This document shows, one piece after another, positions 38,101 to 48,540 of a DNA stretch of 64,000 bases (its first letter is position 1; every line of letters starts with the position of its first letter). The notes under the pieces were generated by a model that was given only the letters and a program-made list of their open reading frames with translations, was not told where the DNA came from and made no database searches. The stretch covers positions 17,392,742 through 17,456,741 of the forward strand of contig JAMKCF010000003.1 of the NCBI GenBank assembly GCA_023634235.1, written 5' to 3'. Source of the DNA: Pisaster brevispinus. Taxonomy: Eukaryota; Echinodermata; Asteroidea; Forcipulatida; Asteriidae. Made by a program: the position numbers and the translations under genes.

Positions 38101-38816
38101 CGTGAAACGGATGGCCCAGTTGTTGGGAGATAGTTTCTGGTGGTTCGGGACCCCGGTTCGAATCCCGGCAGTGTCATTGATCTTATTTTTCTTTTTTTTC
38201 TGAGTCTAAGGATTTGAATCATGATTTCACTTATGACGTATGAATTTCGCTTTTCTTTGCGTGGAACACATAGCCCAGTGGTTCGGAGATAGTTTCTGGT
38301 GGATCGGGACCACGGTTCGAACCCATACAAGGTACTTGTTTCACTTTTCTTTTTTCTGAGTCTAAGGATTTGAATCATGATTTCACTTATGACGTATGCA
38401 TTTCGCTTGTCTTTTCGTGGAACACATAGCCCAGTGGTTCGGAGATAGTTTCTGGTGGATCGGGACCACGGTTCGAATCCCGACAAGGTCCTTGATTCAC
38501 TTTTTCTTTTTTCAGAGTCTAAAGATTTGAATCATGATTTCACTTATGACGTATGAATTTCGCTTTTCTTTGCGTGGAACACATAGCCCAGTGGTTCGGA
38601 GATAGTTTCTGGTGGATCGGGACCACGGTTCGAACCCCGACAAGGTACTTGATTCACTTTTTCTTTTTTCTGAGTCTAAGGATTTGAATCATGATTTCAC
38701 TTATTACGTATGAATTTCGCTTGTCTTTTCGTGGAACAGATAGCCCAGTGGTTGGGAGATAGTTTCTGGTGGATTGGACCCTGGTTCGAATCCCGGCAGT
38801 GTCCTTGATCTTATTT

Positions 38817-38826
38817 AGCTGTTCCG
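38817..38826 (+). repeat. 5' arm of asymmetric inverted repeat of the element
   Basis: AGCTGTTCCG lies at the very 5' end of the insertion. Its perfect reverse complement is at 40,848-40,857. The 5' copy is terminal whereas the 3' copy is about 30 bp inside the end, the arrangement described for Helentron asymmetric terminal inverted repeats. Confidence 0.7.
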
Positions 38827-38844
38827 ACTTAGCAGTCGGAACAG
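38819..38844 (+). other. 5' terminal hairpin of the element
   Basis: CTGTTCCGAC (38,819-38,828) and GTCGGAACAG (38,835-38,844) form a perfect 10-bp stem around the 6-nt loop TTAGCA. It overlaps the 5' inverted-repeat arm. A hairpin this perfect directly at the junction with the satellite marks the element end. Confidence 0.85.
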
Positions 38845-38861
38845 GTTTTGTTTTTGTTGGG

Positions 38862-38868
38862 ATTATTA

Positions 38869-38921
<53 letters not shown>
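38862..38921. repeat. (ATT)n microsatellite
   Basis: About 60 bp of ATT/TTA trinucleotide repeat with one early interruption (a run of T at about 38,869-38,873). It sits close to the 5' end of the element, a position where microsatellites occur in several non-autonomous Helitron-like families. Confidence 0.95.
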
Positions 38922-38922
<1 letters not shown>

Positions 38923-39125
38923 TTTGTTTCTGTCAAAATTGCCATAGCTTTTGTACACGATTTTGTACGAACCTAAGCTCTAAAATAATAGATATGGGAG
39001 ATTCAGATCTTACATCAAATTGAAGCTTAGAACATGAAATTATGCTAAGAGTAAAATTGTTCAAGTTCTTCATTAATTAGCTGAGTTATAATGACATGAA
39101 TATTTAATTAGGCAATCTTGTTCCC

Positions 39126-39180
39126 ACCATATCTCAAGAAGTATATGTCTGATCCTCAAACTGTTTTCAAATATAGACTC
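39126..39180 (+). repeat. Isolated diverged copy of the 130-bp core repeat
   Basis: The start of the core unit (ACCATATCTCAAGAA, then GATCCTCAAACT and ATAGACTC) appears once here, about 620 bp before the main core array and with several substitutions. It is a relic of an older or larger array, or evidence that the core grew from a sequence already present in the element. Confidence 0.65.
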
Positions 39181-39296
39181 GTCTTATTATGTAGCTCTGT
39201 AGCGTGGCAAAAAATTCATAAAACGTCATCAATGACGTCATTTGTTGGCGCGTTTTTGTTCTGTGTACAAAACACTTGGCGCTGAAAGGACAAATG

Positions 39297-39311
39297 TTTT
39301 GACAGTCAAAA
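39297..39311. other. Short inverted repeat inside the element
   Basis: TTTTGAC (39,297-39,303) and GTCAAAA (39,305-39,311) form a perfect 7-bp inverted repeat around a single A. No function can be assigned; it could be a protein-binding dyad or chance. Confidence 0.4.
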
Positions 39312-39743
39312 ACACGATATTTTCAATTAAAATTACGAATTAGTTTCCTAAATTACATAAACTGTTTTGAAAAGTTAATTGCTTTTAATAAGAGATGTTC
39401 CTGGTCATTAAAACTTATCAAAGTAGAACAATTTCCACGATAATTAACGATTCAGTGACAAATCGGACACCAATGGCTTGGAGACGAGGTTCCGTTCATC
39501 GACTAAAAATGTAGTCAGGATGCCCTGCGACACAGAGAAAAATGCACGCGAAATGCCGTAACGAAATAGCCGACTTCTGGGTACCAGTCGCTGCACACTA
39601 TTTATACAAAAATATCGATCTATAGCGTATTGAAACGGTGGCTTGTGCATGTGTACATGTACGTCGTGATTCTGTTGCCCAGGGCGCTCGACGATTTTGT
39701 CCCGGGCGCTACATTTGAATATTAACTAGTTAATCTTTGCAGC

Positions 39744-40787
39744 ACCATATCTCAAGAAGTACACAGCCGATTTTCAAACTTTTATCAGTTATAGACTCCT
39801 TGGGCATTGGAGATTAGCTTTGGGAAAACGTGACCCAATGTTGACGTTTATTTAGGGGTCAACCGGAAGTGGGACCATATCTCAAGAACTACACAACCGA
39901 TTTTCAAACTTTTTTCAGTTATAGACTCCTTGGGCACCAAAGATCAGCCTTGGGTAACCATGACCCCATGTTGACCTTTACTTCCGGGTCAACCGGAAGT
40001 GAGACCATATCTCAAGAACTACACAACCGATTTTCAAACTTTTTTCAGTTATAGACTCCTTGGCATTGGAGATTAGTTTTGGGAAATCGTGACCCAATGT
40101 TGACCTTTACTTAGGGGTCAACCAGAAGTGGGACCATATCTCAAGAACTACACAACCGATTTTCAAACTTTTTTCAGTTATAGACTCCTTGGGCACCAAA
40201 GATCAGCCTTGGGTAACCATGACCCCATGTTGACCTTTACTTCCGGGTCAACCGGAAGTGAGACCATATCTCAAGAACTACACAACCGATTTTCAAACTT
40301 TTTTCAGTTATAGACTCCTTGGCATTGGAGATTAGTTTTGGGAAATCGTGACCCAATGTTGACCTTTACTAGGGGTCAACCGGAAGTGGGGCCATATCTC
40401 AAGAACTACACAACCGATTTTCAATTTCTTTTCAGTTATAGATCCTTTGAGCTTTAAAAATTGAACTAGGGTTACCATGACCCCATGTTAACCTTTCCTT
40501 CCGGGTCAACCGGAAGTGGGATCATTACTCAAGAATTACACAACCCATTTTCAATTTTTTTTCAGTGATAGAGTCTTTGAGCATTGAAGATTAGCCTTGT
40601 TCTACCGTGACCCAATGTTGATCTTACTTCTAGGTCAACCGGAAGTGGGACCATATCTCAAGAACTACAGAGCCGATTTTCTTTGTTTTCAGTTATAAAC
40701 CCTTTGAGCAATGAAGATAAGCCTTGGGTTACCGTAACCCCATGTTGACCTTTAATTCCGGGTCAACCGGAAATGGAACCATATCGT
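39744..40787 (+). repeat. ~130-bp tandem-repeat core of the element
   Basis: Units beginning with ACCATATCTCAAGAACTACA start at 39,744, 39,874, 40,004, 40,133, 40,263, 40,391, 40,521, 40,650 and 40,778, the last truncated; periods are 128-130 bp. Later units are more diverged. Two unit types alternate (one with GGGCACCAAAGATCAG, the other with GGCATTGGAGATTAG), so the 40,004 and 40,263 junctions show a 259-bp dimer period with near-perfect identity. Each unit ends in an inverted repeat such as ACTTCCGG / CCGGAAGT around GTCAA (39,980-40,000). Such cores are typical of pearl-type elements of bivalves and of related elements in flies; the exact family was not identified. Confidence 0.9.
39980..40000. 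other. Inverted repeat inside the core unit (representative)
   Basis: ACTTCCGG (39,980-39,987) and CCGGAAGT (39,993-40,000) form a perfect 8-bp stem around the 5-nt loop GTCAA. It recurs at 40,239-40,259; in units with ACTTAGGGG the left arm is broken. It lies just before each new unit start. Confidence 0.7.
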
Positions 40788-40847
40788 TCAATCTTGAACT
40801 GAGGCTCACTTTAAATGTCTGGATCAATAAATCAAAGCACAACAAAA

Positions 40848-40857
40848 CGGAACAGCT
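40848..40857 (-). repeat. 3' subterminal arm of asymmetric inverted repeat
   Basis: CGGAACAGCT is the exact reverse complement of the 5' arm at 38,817-38,826. It lies directly upstream of the 3' hairpin and not at the terminus. Confidence 0.7.
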
Positions 40858-40859
40858 TT

Positions 40860-40888
40860 GTGTTTGTTCACAAACACTTAGTGTCTAG
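40860..40888 (+). other. 3' terminal hairpin and CTAG end of the element
   Basis: GTGTTTG (40,860-40,866) and CAAACAC (40,871-40,877) form a perfect 7-bp stem with the loop TTCA. Seven bases later the element ends with CTAG (40,885-40,888), fitting the CTRR terminus of Helitron-like elements, and the satellite T run follows at once. The stem is short compared with many Helitron hairpins. Confidence 0.7.
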
Positions 40889-41641
40889 TTTTCTTTGTTC
40901 TGAGTCTAAGGATTTGAATCATGATTTCACTTATGACGTATGAATTTCGCTTGTCTTTGCGTGGAAAACATAGCCCAGTGGTTGGGATATAGTTTCTGGT
41001 GGATCGGGACCACGGTTCGAATCCCAGCAAAGTCCTTGATTCACTTTTTCTTTTGTCTGAGTCTAAAGATTTGAATCATGATTTCACTTATGAGGTGAAA
41101 ATTTTGCTTGTTTTTGCGTGGAACAGATAGCCCAGTGGTTGGGAGATAGTTTCTGGTGGATCGGGACCACGGTTCGAATCCCGACAAGGTCCTTGATTCA
41201 CTTTTTTTTCAGAGTCTAAAGATTTGAATCATGATTTTACTTATGAGGTAGGAATTTCGCTTGTCTTTGCGTGAAACGGATGGCCCAGTTGTTGGGAGAT
41301 AGTTTCTGGTGGTTCGGGACCCCGGTTCGAATCCCGGCAGTGTCATTGATCTTATTTTTCTTTTTTTTCTGAGTCTAAGGATTTGAATCATGATTTCACT
41401 TATGACGTATGAATTTCGCTTTTCTTTGCGTGGAACACATAGCCCAGTGGTTCGGAGATAGTTTCTGGTGGATCGGGACCACGGTTCGAACCCCGACAAG
41501 GTACTTGTTTCACTTTTCTTTTTTCTGAGTCTAAGGATTTGAATCATGATTTCACTTATGACGTATGCATTTCGCTTATCTTTTCGTGGAACACATAGCC
41601 CAGTGGTTCGGAGATAGTTTCTGGTGGATCGGGACCACGGT

Positions 41642-44600
41642 TCGAACCCCGACAAGGTCCTTGATTCACTTTTTCTTTTTTCTGAGTCTAAGGATTTGAA
41701 TCATGATTTCACTTATGACGTATGCATTTCGCTTGTCTTTTCGTGGAACAAATAGCCCAGTGGTTGGGAGATAGTTTCTGGTGGATTGGACCCTGGTTCG
41801 AATCCCTGCAGTGTCCTTGATCTTATTTTTCTTTTTTCTGAGTCTAAGGATTTGAATCATGATTTCACTTATGACATATGAATTTCGCTTGTCTTTGCGT
41901 GGAAAACATAGCCCAGTGGTTGGGATATAGTTTCTGGTGGATCGGGACCACGGTTCGAATCCCAGCAAAGGCCTTGATTCACTTTTTCTTTTTTCTGAGT
42001 CTAAAGATTTGAATCATGACTTCACTTATGAGGTAGGAATTTCGCTTGTCTTTGCGTGGAACAGATAGCCCAGTGGTTGGGATATAGTTTCTGGTGGATC
42101 GGGACCACGGTTCGAATCCCGACAAGGTCCTTGATTCACTTTTTCTTTTTTCAGAGTCTAAAGATTTGAATCATGATTTCACTTATGACGTATGAATTTC
42201 ACTTTTCTTTGCGTGGAACACATAGCCCAGTGGTTGGGAGATAGTTTCTGGTGGATCGGGACCACGGTTCGAATCCCGACAAGGTCCTTGATTCACTTTT
42301 TCTTTTTTCAGAGTCTAAGGATTTGAATCATGATTTCACTTATGACGTATGAATTTCGCTTGTCTTTGCGTGGAAAACATAGCCCAGTGGTTGGGATATA
42401 GTTTCTGGTGGATCGGGACCACGGTTCGAATCCCAGCAAAGTCCTTGATTCACTTTTTCTTTTGTCTGAGTCTAAAGATTTGAATCATGATTTCACTTAT
42501 GAGTTGAAAATTTCGATTGTCTTTGCGTGGAACAGATAGCCCAGTGGTTGGGAGATAGTTTCTGGTAGATCGAGACCACGGTTCGAACCCCGACAAGGTA
42601 CTTGATTCACTTTTTCTTTTTTCTGAGTTTAAAGATTTGAATCATGATTTCACTTATGACTTAGGAATTTCGCTTGTCTTTGCGTGGAACAGACAGCCCA
42701 GTGGTTGGGAGAGAGTTTCTGGTGGATCGGTCCACGGTTCGAATCTCGGCAAAGTCCTTGATTCACTTTTTCTTTTTTCTGAGTCTAAAGATTTGAATCA
42801 TGATTTCACTTATGAGGTGAAAATTTCGATTGTCTTTGCGTGGAACAGATAACCCAGTGGTTGGGAGATAGTTTCTGGTGGATCGGGACCACGGTTCGAA
42901 CCCCGACAAGGTACTTGATTCACTTTTTCTTTTTTCTGAGTCTAAAGATTTGAATCATGACTTCACTTATGAGGTAGGAATTTCGCTTGTTTTTGCGTGG
43001 AACAGATAGCCCAGTGGTTGGGAGATAGTTTCTGGTGGATCGGGACCACGGTTCAAATCCCGACAAGGTCCTTGATTCACTTTTTTTTCAGAGTCTAAAG
43101 ATTTGAATCATGATTTCACTTATGAGGTAGGAATTTCGCTTGTCTTTGCGTGAAACGGATGGCCCAGTTGTTGGGAGATAGTTTCTGGTGGTTCGGGACC
43201 CCGGTTCGAATCCCGGCAGTGTCATTGATCTTATTTTTCTTTTTTTTCTGAGTCTTAGTATTTGAATCATGATTTCACTTATGACGTATGAATTTCGCTT
43301 TTCTTTGCGTGGAACACATAGCCCAGTGGTTCGGAGATAGTTTCTGGTGGATCGGGACCACGGTTCGAACCCCGACAAGGTACTTGTTTCACTTTTCTTT
43401 TTTCTGAGTCTAAGGATTTGAATCATGATTTCACTTATGACGTATGCATTTCGCTTGTCTTTTCGTGGAACACATAGCCCAATGGTTCGGAGATAGTTTC
43501 TTGTGGATCGGGACCACGGTTCGAACCCCGACAAGGTCCTTGATTCACTTTTTCTTTTTTCTGAGTCTAAGGATTTGAATCATGATTTCACTTATGATTT
43601 ATGCATTTCGCTTGTCTTTTCGTGGAACAGATAGCCCAGTGGTTGGGAGATAGTTTCTGGTGGATCGGGACCACGGTTCGAATCCCAGCAAAGTCCTTGA
43701 TTCACTTTTTCTTTTGTCTGAGTCTAAAGATTTGAATCATGATTTCACTTATGACTTAGGAATTTCGCTTGTCTTTGCGTGGAACAGACAGCCCAGTGGT
43801 TGGGAGAGAGTTTCTGGTGGATCGGTCCACGGTTCGAATCTCGGCAAAGTCCTTGATTCACTTTTTCTTTTTTCTGAGTCTAAAGATTTGAATCATGATT
43901 TCACTTATGAGGTAGGAATTTCGCTTGTCTTTGCGTGAAACGGATGGCCCAGTTGTTGGGAGATAGTTTCTGGTGGTTCGGGACCCCGGTTCGAATCCCG
44001 GCAATGTCATTGATCTTATTTTTCTTTTTTTTCTGAGTCTAAGTATTTGAATCATGATTTCACTTATGACGTATGAATTTCGCTTTTTTTTTGCGTGGAA
44101 CACATAGCCCAATGGTTCGGAGATAGTTTCTGGTGGATCGGGACCACGGTTCGAACCCCGACAAGGTCCTTGATTCACTTTTTCTTTTTTTTGAGTCTAA
44201 GGATTTGAATCATGATTTCACTTATGACTTAGGAATTTCGCTTGTCTTTGCGTGGAACAGACAGCCCAGTGGTTGGGAGAGAGTTTCTGGTGGATCGGTC
44301 CACGGTTCGAATCTCGGCAAAGTCCTTGATTCACTTTTTCTTTTTTCTGAGTCTAAAGATTTGAATCATGACTTCACTTATGAGGTAGGAATTTCGCTTG
44401 TTTTTGCGTGGAACAGATAGCCCAGTGGTTGGGAGATAGTTTCTGGTGGATCGGGACAACGGTTCGAATCCCGACAAGGTCCTTGATTCACTTTTTTTTT
44501 CAGAGTCTAAAGATTTGAATCATGACTTCACTTATGAGGTAGGAATTTCGCTTGTTTTTGCGTGGAACAGATAGCCCAGTGGTTGGGAGATAGTTTCTGG

Positions 44601-47600
44601 TGGATCGGGACCACGGTTCGAATCCCGACAAGGTCCTTGATTCACTTTTTTTTTCAGAGTCTAAAGATTTGAATCATGATTTCACTTATGACTTAGGAAT
44701 TTCGCTTGTCTTTGCGTGAAACGGATGGCCCAGTTGTTGGGAGATAGTTTCTGGTGGTTCGGGACCCCGGTTCGAATCCCGGCAGTGTCATTGATCTTAT
44801 TTTTCTTTTTTTTCTGAGTCTTAGTATTTGAATCATGATTTCACTTATGACGTATGAATTTCGCTTTTCTTTGCGTGGAACACATAGCCCAGTGGTTCGG
44901 AGATAGTTTCTGGTGGATCGGGACCACGGTTCGAACCCCGACAAGGTACTTGTTTCACTTTTCTTTTTTCTGAGTCTAAGGATTTGAATCATGATTTCAC
45001 TTATGACGTATGCATTTCGCTTGTCTTTTCGTGGAACACATAGCCCAATGGTTCGGAGATAGTTTCTTGTGGATCGGGACCACGGTTCGAACCCCGACAA
45101 GGTCCTTGATTCACTTTTTCTTTTTTCTGAGTCTAAGGATTTGAATCATGATTTCACTTATGATTTATGCATTTCGCTTGTCTTTTCGTGGAACAGATAG
45201 CCCAGTGGTTGGGATGCAGTTTCTGGTGGATCGGGACCACGGTTCGAATCCCAGCAAAGTCCTTGATTCACTTTTTCTTTTGTCTGAGTCTAAAGATTTG
45301 AATCATGATTTCACTTATGAGTTGAAAATTTCGATTGTCTTTGCGTGGAACAGATAGCCCAGTGGTTGGGAGATAGTTTCTGGTAGATCGGGACCACGGT
45401 TCGAACCCCGACAAGGTACTTGATTCACTTTTTCTTTTTTCTGAGTTTAAAGATTTGAATCATGATTTCACTTATGACTTAGGAATTTCGCTTGTCTTTG
45501 CGTGGAACAGACAGCCCAGTGGTTGGGAGAGAGTTTCTGGTGGATCGGTCCACGGTTCGAATCTCGGCAAAGTCCTTGATTCACTTTTTCTTTTTTCTGA
45601 GTCTAAAGATTTGAATCATGATTTCACTTATGAGGTGAAAATTTCGATTGTCTTTGCGTGGAACAGATAGCCCAGTGGTTGGGAGATAGTTTCTGGTGGA
45701 TCGGGACCACGGTTCGAACCCCGACAAGGTACTTGATTCACTTTTTCTTTTTTCTGAGTCTAAAGATTTGAATCATGACTTCACTTATGAGGTAGGAATT
45801 TCGCTTCTTTTTGCGTGGAACAGATAGCCCAGTGGTTGGGAGATAGTTTCTGGTGGATCGGGACCACGGTTCGAATCCCGACAAGGTCCTTGATTCACTT
45901 TTTTTTTCAGAGTCTAAAGATTTGAATCATGATTTCACTTATGAGGTAGGAATTTCGCTTGTCTTTGCGTGAAACGGATGGCCCAGTTGTTGGGAGATAG
46001 TTTCTGGTGGTTCGGGACCCCGGTTCGAATCCCGGCAGTGTCATTGATCTTATTTTTCTTTTTTTTCTGAGTCTAAGTATTTGAATCATGATTTCACTTA
46101 TGACGTATGAATTTCGCTTTTCTTTGCGTGGAACACATAGCCCAGTGGTTCGGAGATAGTTTCTGGTGGATCGGGACCACGGTTCGAACCCCGACAAGGT
46201 ACTTGTTTCACTTTTCTTTTTTCTGAGTCTAAGGATTTGAATCATGATTTCACTTATGACGTATGCATTTCGCTTGTCTTTTCGTGGAACACATAGCCCA
46301 ATGGTTCGGAGATAGTTTCTGGTGGATCGGGACCACGGTTCGAACCCCGACAAGGTACTTGTTTCACTTTTCTTTTTTCTGAGTCTAAGGATTTGAATCA
46401 TGATTTCACTTATGATTTATGCATTTCGCTTGTCTTTTCGTGGAACAGATAGCCCAGTGGTTGGGAGATAGTTTCTGGTGGATCGGGACCACGGTTCGAA
46501 TCCCAGCAAAGTCCTTGATTCACTTTTTCTTTTGTCTGAGTCTAAAGATTTGAATCATGATTTCACTTATGACTTAGGAATTTCGCTTGTCTTTGCTTGG
46601 AACAGACAGCCCAGTGGTTGGGAGAGAGTTTCTGGTGGATCGGTCCACGGTTCGAATCTCGGCAAAGTCCTTGATTCACTTTTTCTTTTTTCTGAGTCTA
46701 AAGATTTGAATCATGATTTCACTTATGAGGTGAAAATTTCGATTGTCTTTGCGTGGAACAGATAGCCCAGTGGTTGGGAGATAGTTTCTGGTGGATCGGG
46801 ACCATGGTTCGAACCCCGACAAGGTACTTGATTCACTTTTTTTTTCTGAGTCTAAGGATTTGAAACATGATTTCACTTATGACGTATAAATTTCGCTTGT
46901 CTTTTCGTGGAACAGATAGCCCAGTGGTTGGGAGATAGTTTCTGGTGGATCGGGACCACGGTTCGAATCCCGACAAGGTCCTTGATTCACTTTTTCTTTT
47001 TTCAGAGTCTAAGGATTTGAATCATGATTTCACTTATGACGTATGAATTTCGCTTGTCTTTGCGTGGAAAACATAGCCCAGTGGTTGGCATATAGTTTCT
47101 GGTGGATCGGGACCACGGTTCGAATCCCAGCAAAGTCCTTGATTCACTTTTTCTTTTGTCTGGGTCTAAAGATTTGAATCATGATTTCACTTATGAGGTG
47201 AAAATTTCGATTGTCTTTGCGTGGAACAGATAGCCCAGTGGTTGGGAGATAGTTTCTGGTGGATCGGGACCACGGTTCAAACCCCGACAAGGTACTTGAT
47301 TCACTTTTTCTTTTTTCTGAGTCTAAGAATTTGAATCATGATTTCACTTATGACGTATGAATTTCGCTTGTCTTTTCGTGGAATAGATAGCCCAGTGGTT
47401 GGGAGATAGTTTCTGGTGGTTCGGGACCACGGTTCGAATCCCAGCAAAGTCCTTGATTCACTTTTGCTTTTGTCTGAGTCTAAGGATTTGAATCATGATT
47501 TCACTTATGATTTATGCATTTCGCTTGTCTTTTCGTGGAACAGATAGCCCAGTGGTTGGGAGATAGTTTCTGGTGGATCGGGACCACGGTTCGAATCCCA

Positions 47601-48540
47601 GCAAAGTCCTTGATTCACTTTTTCTTTTGTCTGAGTCTAAAGATTTGAATCATGATTTCACTTATGACTTAGGAATTTCGCTTGTCTTTGCTTGGAACAG
47701 ACAGCCCAGTGGTTGGGAGAGAGTTTCTGGTGGATCGGTCCACGGTTCGAATCTCGGCAAAGTCCTTGATTCACTTTTTCTTTTTTCTGAGTCTAAAGAT
47801 TTGAATCATGATTTCACTTATGAGGTGAAAATTTCGATTGTCTTTGCGTGGAACAGATAGCCCAGTGGTTGGGAGATAGTTTCTGGTGGTTCGGGACCCC
47901 GGTTCGAATCCCGGCAGTGTCATTGATCTTATTTTTCTTTTTTTTCTGAGTCTAAGTATTTGAATCATGATTTCACTTATGACGTATGAATTTCGCTTTT
48001 CTTTGCGTGGAACATTTAGCCCAGTGGTTCGGAGATAGTTTCTGGTGGATCGGGACCACGGTTCGAACCCCGACAAGGTACTTGTTTCACTTTTCTTTTT
48101 TCTGAGTCTAAGGATTTGAATCATGATTTCACTTATGACGTATGCATTTCGCTTGTCTTTTCGTGGAACACATAGCCCAATGGTTCGGAGATAGTTTCTG
48201 GTGGATCGGGACCACGGTTCGAACCCCGACAAGGTACTTGTTTCACTTTTCTTTTTTCTGAGTCTAAGGATTTGAATCATGATTTCACTTATGATTTATG
48301 CATTTCGCTTGTCTTTTCGTGGAACAGATAGCCCAGTGGTTGGGAGATAGTTTCTGGTGGATCGGGACCACGGTTCGAATCCCAGCAAAGTCCTTGATTC
48401 ACTTTTTCTTTTGTCTGAGTCTAAAGATTTGAATCATGATTTCACTTATGACTTAGGAATTTCGCTTGTCTTTGCTTGGAACAGACAGCCCAGTGGTTGG
48501 GAGAGAGTTTCTGGTGGATCGGTCCACGGTTCGAATCTCG
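41642..48540 (+). repeat. Satellite block with repeated multi-monomer segments (units of 4, 5 and 7 monomers)
   Basis: A marker segment (GGACCACGG followed by CCCAGCAAAGTCC and then a GACTTAGGAATTTCGC monomer) recurs at 43,660, 46,478, 47,573 and 48,357, with spacings that include 1,095 bp (7 monomers) and 784 bp (5 monomers). The variant GTGGATCGGTCCACGG, 4 bp shorter than the usual GGGACCACGG form, is a second marker of this domain. Segments from about 46.4 to 47.5 kb recur at 49.7 to 50.8 kb (offset 3,292 bp). No gene was seen. Confidence 0.75.

Larger units (their letters stand above)
1..38814 (+). repeat. tRNA-like ~157-bp satellite array, left part
   Basis: The stretch consists of head-to-tail monomers of about 157 bp, all in the same orientation. 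Successive B-box cores begin at 1, 159, 316, 476 and 633, giving periods of 158, 157, 160 and 157 bp; much of the length variation lies in the T-rich tract. Each monomer reads, in order, an A-box-like TAGCCCAGTGG, a variable segment, a B-box GGTTCGAATCC, a short CTTGATTCAC segment, a T5-C-T6 tract, then a linker with GAGTCTAAAGATTTGAATC, the palindrome AATCATGATT, and TTCGCTTGTCTTTGCGTGG. Short open frames in both directions are by-products of the repeat: composition, repetition and lack of any unique sequence argue against coding. The strand given is the direction of the Pol III boxes. The array continues off the left edge of the window. Confidence 0.97.
38922..39743. other. Unique AT-rich segment of the element, no gene recognised
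   Basis: About 0.8 kb of non-repeated sequence. It contains one diverged core-repeat copy (39,126-39,180), a TGACGTCA palindrome at 39,233-39,240 and the inverted repeat TTTTGAC-A-GTCAAAA at 39,297-39,311. The longest open frame is 68 codons on the minus strand (39,444-39,650); it shows no motif I recognise, and no replication-initiator or helicase motif is visible. I see no evidence for a gene. Confidence 0.7.
38815..40888 (+). mobile_element. Non-autonomous Helentron/Helitron-like (HINE-type) element
   Basis: This 2.07-kb segment is the only non-satellite DNA in the window. Its ends show a 5' hairpin (38,819-38,844), a 10-bp AGCTGTTCCG at 38,817 whose reverse complement CGGAACAGCT lies subterminally at 40,848-40,857, a 3' hairpin at 40,860-40,877 and a terminal CTAG. 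Inside are an ATT microsatellite, unique AT-rich DNA and about eight 130-bp tandem repeats. The empty site in the preceding repeat copy (about 37,713-37,726) reads CTTATTTTTCTTTG with five T; the filled site has the T run split, with no duplication beyond ambiguous T residues. Helentron-type elements are known for insertion between T residues, asymmetric inverted repeats and 3' stem-loops, and their non-autonomous forms often carry microsatellites and tandem cores. No Rep/helicase coding sequence is present. Strand is given with the CTAG end at the right. Confidence 0.72.
35188..41641 (+). repeat. 7-mer higher-order repeat, four copies of 1,095 bp, the fourth split by an insertion
   Basis: Copies start at about 35,188, 36,283, 37,378 and 38,473. 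The antisense frame that marks the unit recurs at 35,369, 36,464 and 37,559. The fourth copy is interrupted after 38,814 and resumes at 40,889: the marker at 38,040 recurs at 41,209, a distance of 3,169 bp, which is one 1,095-bp period plus a 2,074-bp insertion. Copies differ by few substitutions (for example GAATACCGGC in copies one and two against GAATCCCGGC in copy three). Confidence 0.88.

Noticed and set aside
1..38814. CRISPR array, because short conserved motifs recur at regular intervals
   Set aside because: The intervals between conserved motifs are not unique spacers but belong to the same 157-bp monomer; the context is eukaryotic satellite DNA.
38769..39023. 84-codon open frame across the left insertion junction
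   Set aside because: It starts in the satellite, crosses the element end and consists largely of an isoleucine run from the ATT microsatellite.
39233..39240. TGACGTCA as a CRE-type regulatory site
   Set aside because: An 8-bp palindrome alone in non-coding element DNA is weak evidence, and no gene is nearby.
39444..39650. 68-codon minus-strand frame within the element as a transposition gene
   Set aside because: It is short, has no recognised motif and no homopolymer-free support from context. A Helentron Rep-helicase would be well over a thousand residues.
38815..40888. Insertion as a Tc1/mariner element, since TA is present near both ends
   Set aside because: There are no long terminal inverted repeats at both termini and comparison with the empty site shows no TA duplication; the split lies in a T run.
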